Positions 55,267 through 64,000 of a DNA stretch of 64,000 bases are shown here, piece after piece; positions within the stretch are counted from its first letter, which is position 1, and the number at the start of each line of letters is the position of its first letter. The DNA comes from Hemileia vastatrix (taxonomy: Eukaryota > Basidiomycota > Pucciniomycetes > Pucciniales > Zaghouaniaceae), in the NCBI GenBank assembly GCA_030280995.1, contig JASXTE010000005.1:26026001-26090000 (forward strand). The letters run 5' to 3'. Both the position numbers and the translations under genes were made by a program. The notes beneath the pieces were generated by a model. It was not told the origin of the DNA. It saw only the letters and a program-made list of their open reading frames with translations, and did no database searches.

Positions 55267-57665
55267 ATGGCTTCTGGACCCTCTTTCTCTAGTGGTGGTT
55301 GTGGCACTGTTGGTGCTGCTGAGGATGGTAATACTCCTGTTTCTGTTAGGCCTTCTGTCAGGATAAAGTCCTGGAAGGGGCCTATGTTTATGGGGGAGGA
55401 TGTGAAGTTGTTTCTGGAGCTCTTTGAGGCTTCTGGGAATGTAAATGGATCTTCTCACTTGGACATAGTGAAGCAGGTCATCTTCTACATTGGTGACAGG
55501 GCTCTGGTGAAGGAGGTTGCTGCTCTGGAGGGTTATAGGAGAAAATATTGGAAAAAGTTGTGTCTGCAGATGACAGACAGGTGGGGATCCAGGGACTCTA
55601 TTTTGGATCTCAATATGATTTCAAGTGAATGGAAATATTATGGAGGTGTGGACAACCTCCATACTTATAGGAAGTTTCTGCCTCAGTTGGAGCCAGTGGT
55701 GAATTATTGGTAGATATGCAGGAGTTGGAGAGTCCTGACTCTGAAAGGGATATTTTCTGGTCTTCTCTGGCCAGGAATTTCAGGATTGATGTGCTAAAGG
55801 AGTTGACAAGGAAGGACAAGATGAAGATTCTTCCTAATTGGAATCAGAAATTACCTGCCCTTTCCGTGGTGAAGCAGTTTGTGAAGGTTCATCTGAAATA
55901 TTTGGCAGTGTATTCTTGCCAGGAAGCTAGCATCAAGTATGTTAGCAAGGTCAGTGAAGCTTTTGCTAAAGATGTCTAGGAATCTAGGAAGAAGGAAAGT
56001 GTGAACAAGAAAAATGCTCCTGAGAAGCCTAAAGAGGTTGATCCAGATGTGGAGCAGCTGGATGATCTGACAAAACAGCTACATATCTTTGTTCAGGAGG
56101 CTCAGAAGGCCAATAAGGCTCCTTCTCAGCCTAAATATTTTTATATGAGGGTTGGTAGGAGCAATCCTCGAGTCTTCTCTTATTGCAGCAGGAAGGGCCA
56201 CAAGTACAATTATTGTTGGGCACTGAATAGGGGTGTGTCTGAAGGAAAGGTGGAATTTGATGGGAAAGTTTTCAAGTTCCCAGATGGTTCTTTTCTTAAG
56301 CCTAATGATGATCAGGATCCAGTGGACTTGGTGAGGAGGAGACATAATGTCAACTCAAGGAGGCTAAGATTTGAGGAGTTGTCTAATGAAGCTTCTTCTT
56401 CTGGTAAAGTTGGAGATGATGGCAAGGAAAAGTGAAAGGAGGCTAATAGAGTCTCATTTAAATCATCCTTTGGTGGTTTGGAGTTGTATTCTTGTGGTGG
56501 AAAGTCAAGTGAAGAATTCTTGGCTGGTGTGTATGTGGAAGCAGGAAAGGTGGGAAGGCCTAAGAGAAGTTCTCAAGCCCAACCAAAGCCTAAGGTTTCA
56601 AAGGTGGATCCTAATCTGAGTGCATCTAGGAAGAAGTACAGCAAAGAGTAGCTGTATAAAATTCAGAAGTGTATGGTAGATATGGGCCCCCCTAAATTTG
56701 GAGCATTGAACATGAATGGTGAGCCAATGACTATGGTTGTTGATTCTGACTCTGAGGAGGATGTCCCTTTGGCTTCATTTCCAAAGCCTGCTGGATTTAA
56801 AGGTGCTGGTGAGGGATCTGTTTTGATTCCTGTTGATGATAAATCTGTTGGTGGTTCTGGTCCTCAAAAATCTTCTAGGACCAAGGTAGTGAAGCAAAAG
56901 GCTCACTTTGAGAGGCCAGTAGTTTCTGGCCAATCTAATGTTATGGACTCTGTCCTGGAAAGGTTGAATCAGGGTCAGGTTTCCCTTACTTATGGGGAGT
57001 TGTATGCTATCAGTTCTGGGTTGGCTGATATGCAGAAAAAGTTGTTGACCAGTAGAAGGGTTTCTTCTGGGGAGGTAGAATACATTTGAGATTCTGCTGA
57101 AAAATTTGGAGAGGGGTTAGAAACTTAATTTCTTTGCACCTCTGGGTTGTGTCAATGTCACTCTGAATGGCAGGGAGGCATGGGCATTGGTGGATTCAGG
57201 TTCTCAGATAAACCTGATTTCTTTGTTTGAGTCTACTCATTTGGGCCTCCCCATCAAAACTGGTACTGGTGTAAATTTAAGAGGGATTGGTGGCCATGTT
57301 ACTGAATTGGTTGGAAAATCTGAGTTTTTGAAGTTAGATGTTGGTGGAGCCTCAGGGAAGGTTCATTTTTATATTTCCAAAGGAACAGTAAAGGCTTTTT
57401 TGGTTGGGTTATTCTTGATTGATTTTAAAGCAAGAATCGGTTATCAGTTTGATGTGGGAATCAGTTTGGATATGACTGGTGAAGATGAAATTAGACTTCA
57501 CATGAGGTTACATCTCGTAGAGAGGATGGTTTGGAGACCTGGCCTGGTTTTCTTCAATGTGCAAGTGCATGGATTTTTGTAGGAGAAGAAGAGAAGTGGG
57601 TGCTGCCTCTGGTTTTTTGAAGTGTGGCTCAGGCTCTAACAAGAGTCTGTCTTTTGTAGAGTGAT
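55267..57665 (+). pseudogene. Gag-protease of element C (degenerate)
   Basis: Starts MASGPSFSSGG at 55267. The capsid part is open to 55713, where a frameshift moves it to another frame (55707-55979); a TAG follows at 55977 and a TGA at 56433. The zinc knuckle reads FSYCSRKGHKYNYC (about 56173-56214): the His is kept but the first Cys is Phe, the opposite damage from B. The protease at 57187 keeps LVDSGSQINLIS. The end of the frame near 57665 (GSGSNKSLSFVE then two stops) defines the natural 3' end of gag-protease that is interrupted in B. Confidence 0.88.
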
Positions 57666-57888
57666 GAGGTCTGATAACCCAAGTGCTACAACCTCTCCTC
57701 AAGATGAGGAAATCCCAGGTTGTAGTAGGTCAGCTCCCTTGGAGATATACTAAGTGGATTTTCAAACTTCTCTTTTTAATTTTTCTATTCTCTGCAAGTA
57801 TTCTTCATGTTTTTTATCAAGTATCTGTTCTCTCCCAAGATTTTCAATTATTTTTAATTCAAGTTCAAAAAAGATGATTGGTTATATA

Positions 57889-58781
57889 TTTTTATTGAAA
57901 TATATGGGGAAAAGCAGTGGAGTGCTAAGATTGGGGTCTAAAAGTAAGTCCTCCCAATTGTGCACAGCTAGGGTTTCTTCTACACCTTTCCAAAACATTA
58001 CCTTGGCCATGTCTGTGAGCATTGGGGAACCCCCTGTTTATTTTTGTAGGATAGAAGAAAACTCAAGAAAATAAAATAAAAATTTCAAGATAACTGAAAA
58101 AAATCAAGAAAAAAATCTGAGGATAATCAAGAAAGAAGAAAATAATTATTTTTGTGAAGATTATCAAGATCAATTTTTGGGCCTCCAGCATGAGGTTAAA
58201 CTGCACAATATTTTAAAGAAAGAAGATCAGAAAGATCAATATTTGGGCCTCCAGGATGAGGATAAACTGCACAAAATTAGAAGATTTGATTCAGAAGATG
58301 AATCAAGATTTGAAGATCTAGAATATGGAAGTGAGGATGAAGATGTGGAATTGCGGAAAAGTTTTGAAGTGGTGAGATTGGGGAATAAAAGTAAGTCTTC
58401 CTAATTGTGCATCACTAGGGTTTCTTCTACACCTCTCAAAAACATTACCTTGGCCACACATGTGAGAAATGGGGGAAACCTTGGTTTTTGTTCCAGGTCT
58501 GGTGGTGAAGACGTGCTGAAGATCCCTCAAGTTTAAGGTGGAGCTGAAAAGTATAAGAAGGTAGTGCAGAAGATTAGGCCTGTCAATGAGCCTATCCCTG
58601 TAAGATTGAATCCTCCTTTGAAGAGACCTCCTTTGTCAAGAGATCCATACTGTAATCCTGTGGGGAAGAATCCTGCTGATTTTGTGGAACCTGCTAGGGT
58701 GACTGTGAATAGGTTGAAAGTTGTTAAGTTTGGTCCTGATGGGTGGTTGTCAGATGAGGAAAAGAACTTTTTTTTGGAAGT
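57889..58781 (+). pseudogene. N-terminal linker of Pol in element C
   Basis: Frames at 57754-58074, 58177-58404 and 58564-58781 correspond to the B linker with its duplicated VRLG(S/N)KSKSS module (about 57920 and 58370) and the motif IRPVNEPIPV. Stops separate the pieces. It ends where the solo LTR is inserted, at SDEEKNFFLEV. Confidence 0.8.
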
Positions 58782-59893
58782 TGTGGTCTTCCAACATTGG
58801 CAGGGGCCTTTGTTGTGCAAATTGGCGCTGTTTGTGCATGTCTTAATTGACATCTGTTAAGAAATTGGGTATTTTTCTGGTTTTATTCCGTGGATATTGG
58901 GTCTGCGGGTATGTGGGTACTATCATTGGATAGCCCCAGTCTTTCTCTATATTTTATGTCTTGTAGACATTTTTCATATTCTGAGTTTTAAGGGGTCATT
59001 TCCTCATTTTTCATTTATAAAAAATAGCTGTTTAATTTTGTTTTTCGTGTTTAACAGGCTAACCTTAAGTCTTAGGGTAACCTTAAGTCTTAGGGTTAAG
59101 TGCTTAGTACCATTGGATAGAGCTAATTTTTCTCTATATTTCATGTCCCAATGTTGTTATAGTGAAATTCCATGTTTTAAAGGTTTTAGTAGTTGTAGCT
59201 AATTTATCTAAGTAGATTAGTTGTTTTTATTGGTTTTCTGGCTTCAGGGAGACCAGGCCGCTTCAGGCGGCACCTCCGACGTTGGGCGGCCCGCCCGCCT
59301 CTGTTTTAGAAGGTTGGGGAGTGCTTCAGGAGGGTTTTTTATTCAATTTGGCGGTTACAGGCACCAGGTTGGTGGGTGCGCATGGGCTCTTAGAGAGTGG
59401 TCTGTGTGTACATAGTGAATAAGACAGTTTGGGGCAACTTTAATTATCATACAACCATCTGGAGGTGATATCCTTGTTCCTCACTCAGTTTTCACTGTTT
59501 TCTGGCCACAATTTGGCTGTGTTTTTTGCAAGTGAGTTCTTCATTTAACTTAACTTTGGCAACTTTTTTCTCTTTTATAGTCTTGCAAGCTATAGCAAGT
59601 ATTATTGCTGTCTCTGGTGTGGATTTGCAGCCTACATCAAGTATCTTTGCTGTCTCTGGTGTGGACATTGTTCTACATTTCAGTTCTTTGGTCTGGTAGT
59701 CTGTCTGGTGACTACTTTCTTGCCTTATCAAGCATTCAAGTGTGTTGAAAAGGGGCTTTAGCAAAACAGGAACCAACTTACTTTAGCAAGTAAATCTCAC
59801 TCTGTTTTTCTAAAGGGACAGGGGATTTTCTCTCTGGTTTTTCTCCAACTCCCTTGGTCAAGGCCTATAGTTAGTACTATAGGATTTTCTACA
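58782..59893 (+). repeat. Solo LTR of family B nested in pol of C (1112 bp)
   Basis: Complete LTR, TGTGGTCTTCC to TTTCTACA, with no internal sequence on either side. Pol continues on the right with IVLREKAVTF, directly following the left part when compared with B at 34736-34760. The flanks overlap by four bases (AAGT left, ACGT right), again suggesting a 4-bp target duplication. A full element inserted here and was reduced by LTR-LTR recombination. Confidence 0.92.
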
Positions 59894-62800
59894 ACGTTAT
59901 TGTGCTGAGGGAGAAAGCAGTGACATTTATTGAAGAGGAAATGAGTGTTTTGAAACAATCTTATGTGAAACCCTACTTGATTCCTGTGGTTTGTCACACA
60001 CCTTGTCAAATTAAACCTATTCCAATTCCAGCTGCTATTAGGGATGAGTTTGTAGAGATTGTTAGGGAAAGATTCTGGACTGGTTTATACGAAAAATCAA
60101 CATCAAGTTTCTCGAGTCCAGTTTTCTGTGTAAACAAGCAGAATGGGAAGCTGAGGGTTCTTCATGATCTTAGAGCCTTGAATAGAGTCACTATCAAGGA
60201 TGCTGAGATGCCACTAAGTGCAGAGGTCTTTGTGGAAGATTTTTCTGGAAGGGTGTGTTATGGTTTGGGAGATATCATGGGTGTTTATGATGAAAGGGAA
60301 CTTAACACAGATTAACAGCCACTTCCAATGTTTGAGACTCCTCTGGGGAGATTTCAGCTCACTCAATTGCCTCAAGGAGCAACTAATTCAGTAGAAGTAT
60401 ATCAAGAACAATTGGTTTGGATTCTACAGGATGAGGTTCCATCTCATGCTGGTATTTTTATTGATGATGGTGGAATCAAAGGACCATCCACTGATTATAG
60501 GAATGAGGTGCTTAAGGAGAACCAAGGTATAAGTGTATTTGTTTGGGATTATGCAATCACTCTAGAGAGAGTATTATTTAGGATTGAAGAGGCTATTTTG
60601 ACCATTTCTGGGCCAAATTTTTGTTGTTTTGTTCCTGCTCTGGAAATTTTGGGTCATGTGGTATGTAAGGAGGGAAGATTAAAATTAAGTCATTTACAAG
60701 GCCTAAAAATACTACTGAAGTCAGGGGATTTTTGGTGGTTTGTGTGTATGTCAGAATTTTTATTAAAGATTTTTCTTTCTTGGCTTCATCTTTGAGGAAG
60801 TTGACCAGGAAAGATGCATAGTAGGTATGGACTGAAGAGTGTAAAGAGGCTTTTCAGAGGTTGAATAAGGTGGTAGGTGAAATATTATTCTTCACAAGTT
60901 GGATTATGGTGTAGAAGCTGGAAAAATTTATCTGGAAGTGGACTCAAGTTATATTACTGCTGGTGCTGTTTTGTCTCAGGAAGATAAAACTGGGAGGGTC
61001 AGGCCAGTAAAGTATGAGTCTGTAGTATTTAATGAGGTTGAATCTAGATATTCTCAACCTAAGTTGGAAATGTGTGGTGTAGCAAAAATTTTGAAGAAGC
61101 TGCAAACTGTTTTTTGGGGGCAGAATTTTGAGCTGCAGGTGGATGTGAAATCTCTGGTTCAAATGATCAATACACCTAGTCTTCCAAATGCTCCAATGAC
61201 TAGGTGGTTGGAATTTATTCAGCATTTTTCTTTTGATCTGGTACACAAACCTAGAAAAACTTTTACAATGCCAGATGGATTTTCAAGGAGACCACCCACA
61301 GATGAAGATTCAGACTCTGAACAATTTGATGAAGATGTCCCAGTAGTTAGGGCCAGTGCAAAGGGTGCTGGAGATTTTTCTCTCCTCCCCCTTGAGGCTA
61401 AACTGGAAGATTTTTACTCTCCTCCACCAAGAGGTTAAACTGGCTGGTTCTTATCTTGCTTCTGGTTATCAGGATGTTTTTGTTGATGAAGATGGGTCTA
61501 ATGTTTTGGATGGCTCAAAATTGAAAAATGGTGTTTTTTTTGGTGAACTGGATTCTCTTAAGATTCAGTGGAAGAAAAAGGATGTACCAAAATTTAGGGA
61601 TTGGTACGCTGGTTGGGCTGGTCAAGTGCCTCATGTGTACACTGGCGATTTTGATGACAGGGTTGTACCCTTGGATGTTGTTTTTCTGTATTTTGAAGAT
61701 GAAACCTAGGGTCAGGATGGGTTTTATTTTATTATGGTTGAATATATGTTAACCTTGGAGAGGCAAGATAGTTTTGAAGATGATACTTGGGGGGCAATCA
61801 AGAAGAAGAGTCCTGGCTTCTATGTGTCAGGAAGTTGGTTGATGAGGAGGAGACATCAAAATCCTCAAGTGGTGGTGTCTCAGAAGAAGGGTCAAGAGTT
61901 TGTGTTGAAGTCTTTGCATGAAGACCTTAGTCACAGAGGCCTTGGGGAGACTTATAGAAGAGTAGCAGATATATTTTGGTGGCCAGGTATGAAGTTGGCT
62001 GTGCTGGGTTGGGTTCAATCTTGTGAAGAATTTCAAAGAACAAGTCACTTGAAAGATAAAGAGGTTGGCTGTGCTACTGGTGAATAAACTGTGTTTGGAA
62101 GATTCAGTTTGGATGCCATCCATATTAAAGAGGGCAGGTATAAATCCTTTATTGTTGCCAGGGATGATTTGTCTGGTTGCGTTGAGGCAGTGCCTCTTGT
62201 AAATTTTACTTCTAAAAATGTGGCAGAATTTTTGAAGAAGGAATGGGTGTTTAGGTATGGGTTGAAGAAGTTGGTGACTGTTGATGGTGGGCCAGATTTT
62301 GGAGCTGAATTTAAAGAAGCTGTGACATGTATTGGTTCTAAAGTCTGAGTGGCTACACCTTATTATCCTGAAGCTGAAGGCATGATTGAAAGAAGCCATA
62401 ATGTTATCAAGAATGCTTTGATGCAGATGTGTGGAGATAGTTCTGAAAAGTGGAGGCATCATTTACCCTTGGTGTTATTTTCTGATAGGGACACTGTAAA
62501 AAGGACAACTGGATATTCCCCTTATGAATTAATTTTTGGGTAGAAAGCTGTTCTACCAGTGGATTTTGAAGCTTTCTCTTATCTTAGAATGGATTGGGAT
62601 GATGTGTGCTCAACAGAAGATTTACTCTGTGCCAGGTTGCAACTGTTGGAATGTAGAGAGGAATGTCAAGAGAAGGCATACTCTAGAATGATGAAGATAA
62701 GTAATCAATCAGTAAGATACTGGGACAAGAAGTTGGCTCATAGACTCTGGAATCCCTTGAAACCTGGCTGTTTGGTTCTGGTGTATAATAGAAGTTTTCA

Positions 62801-62978
62801 TATTCAGTGGGGAAAAATGTTTTCTGACAGATGGAATGGACCACTCAGAGTCAGATCTCAGGTGTCTGGGGGTTCTTATTTTTTTAAGGAGTTAGATCTT
62901 TCAGTCTTAAAGAAGAGAGTGGCTGCTGGTCAGGTGAAGAGATCTTTCCCAAGAGGCACTAGAAGTGAAGAAGATTGA
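59894..62978 (+). pseudogene. RT-RNase H-integrase of element C (degenerate)
   Basis: RT 59902-60690, interrupted by a TAA at 60313, with FIDDGGIKGP near 60454. A frameshift near 60685 is followed by RNase H in 60899-61438 (LEVDSSYITAGAVLSQ) and VHKPRKTFTMPDGFSR. Integrase zinc region 61900-62045 (the last Cys is Phe: SCEEF), a TAA at 62085, core 62091-62543 with LDAIHI, TVDGGPDF (an in-frame TGA at 62346) and PEAEGMIERS, a TAG at 62541, and the C-terminal region to 62978. It keeps some codons lost in B and the reverse. Confidence 0.88.
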
Positions 62979-63057
62979 TTCCGCAATGAGGATAAACTAT
63001 GGACCTTTCTTTAAATTTTAGATTTTGGTGATTCTGTGCATCTGTTTTGTTAGAAAT

Positions 63058-63510
63058 TTTTTTGTTAGAAGGTACCCATGGGTGGGGCTTCTAGATTTGA
63101 TCTTGGCAAGTGTGGGGGTAACTGATGGGCTAGCTGCTCTATCAACAGTTACCCCAGATTGTCTGTTTCCAACCCCTTCTCTTAATTTTGTCGAACCCTA
63201 GTATTGGTTTCTTTTCACTGGATTTAGTCCTCTATGACTTTAAACTTGAAATTATTTTGGTCTTCAAGTGCTGGTATCTTCACACTTATTGGTTTTGGTT
63301 TATTGTGTTGGATGTGGTGTTTTTTTAAGAAGGTACCCTGGGGGGGGGGCTTCTAGATTTTATTTTGGAAAGTTTGGGGGTAACTGATGAGCTGGCTTCT
63401 CTGTAGAGAAGCTACCCCATAATGTCTGTTTCAAGTATTCTGTTAGTCCTAGTTGAATTCTAGTTCTGGTTTTTGTTATTCAGGTTCAAGTCCACTATAA
63501 CTTTGAACTG
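63058..63510 (+). repeat. Post-integrase direct repeats of C
   Basis: Two ~190-bp copies matching those of B at 37931-38386 (GAAGGTACCC...CTTCTAGATTT...TACCCC...TGACTTTAAACT). The remaining sequence to 64000 is collinear with B 38390-38810 and non-coding. Confidence 0.82.
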
Positions 63511-64000
63511 GCTTACTGGCTTGGGACTGGCCTACTTGTTATATTTTTATTTGGATTGGAGGTGGATCACTGGTGGTCTCCCATCATTTTTACTTATTGG
63601 AGGGAGCCCACACAATGATCATTTCCTTGGACTGGACTTTTTTTTCTTTTTCTTTCTTTGATCTTTGTGTCTATAGTTGTGTTAGGTAGTAGTTTTAGAT
63701 TAATATCTTTTTTTTCTTTTTTTTTCTTTTTTTTTATTTTTATTTTTATGGGGGTTATTAGGATATAAAAGCCAAAAAATCACAAATTATATTATATGGT
63801 GTCACCACATTAGGGTCACCTGTATGTGGGAAAGCATTGGTGAGGAAAGGCTCATAAATTGGCTGGGCAATGCTATTTACTTTCTTATATCTATCTCATT
63901 TTTTATTATTTTCTTTGATTTATATTTATTTTATCTTTTATTTATTGATATTATTTTTCTTAATTCATTTTTTATCTCAATTAATTTAAAAATAATTTAA

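Larger units (their letters stand above)
53826..64000 (+). mobile_element. Gypsy element C (second copy of family B), 3' end outside window
   Basis: 5' LTR 53826-55159, primer site 55164-55180, gag-protease 55267-57665, pol about 57889-62978 with a solo LTR nested at 58782-59893, then post-integrase repeats to the window edge. Collinear with element B throughout, and it gives the uninterrupted version of the site where copia entered B. Its accessory antisense region and 3' LTR should lie about 3-4 kb further right. Confidence 0.92.

Noticed and set aside
1..64000. tRNA or rRNA genes
   Set aside because: No cloverleaf-like or rRNA-like segment was recognised by eye; a covariance-model scan would be needed to exclude divergent tRNAs.

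Overview
The window is AT-rich, repeat-dominated nuclear DNA of a filamentous fungus, most likely a basidiomycete and plausibly a rust (Pucciniales). The evidence is stacked Ty3/gypsy and Ty1/copia retrotransposons, a gypsy family whose reverse transcriptase carries the FIDD-x-x-(I/V)-KGP variant that I associate with basidiomycete elements, a decayed gene resembling the Tet-like 2OG-Fe(II) oxygenases abundant in rusts, and short GT-AG introns (49-74 bp). The species is inferred, not proven. I see no intact host gene: the coding content is one apparently intact retrotransposon polyprotein plus many broken ones.

Left block (1-21590): three copies of one chromodomain gypsy family ('A') are nested. 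A1 (+ strand, 5' end outside the window) has an uninterrupted gag-pol frame and sits in the integrase region of A2 (- strand). A3 (- strand, 8996-17822) sits in the gag of A2, flanked by a 5-bp target duplication with one mismatch. LTRs are 1174-1175 bp with TGTCAG...CTGACA ends. Each contains a TATA box followed about 60 bp later by a frame of about 126 codons that recurs in all four LTR copies.

21591-24467: a C5T4 minisatellite (G-quadruplex-prone on the minus strand), an opposing G-rich block, AT-rich filler, a decayed oxygenase-like gene, and the start of an ~80-bp tandem array. That array is split by element B (24468-43178, + strand, gypsy, about 13.1 kb without its nested guest). B has LTRs of about 1.1 kb, a tRNA-Lys-type primer site, gag-protease, pol, and then an unusually long (4.2 kb) post-integrase region. 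On its minus strand this region carries two related, decayed, intron-containing ORFs with Zn2Cys6-type cysteine spacing, separated by clustered ~25-bp repeats. A 5.6-kb Ty1/copia element (27998-33598) with 730-bp LTRs and a perfect CTAGT duplication lies inside B at the end of gag-protease.

43550-50395: a spliced host-type gene of unknown function (- strand) is decayed and split by a chromodomain gypsy element D (43774-49396, - strand; perfect CCTAT duplication). A degenerate Tc1/mariner element follows (50928-52512), then low-complexity DNA. From 53826 to the right edge lies element C, a second copy of family B, decayed. It carries a 245-bp CACTA-like MITE in its 5' LTR and a solo family-B LTR in pol.

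Overall the sequence reads as heterochromatin-like DNA built by successive nested insertions. The relative order can be read directly: A1 and A3 are later than A2; copia is later than B; D is later than the split gene; the MITE and the solo LTR are later than C. I could run no searches, so family names rest on motifs and on comparison between copies inside the window.
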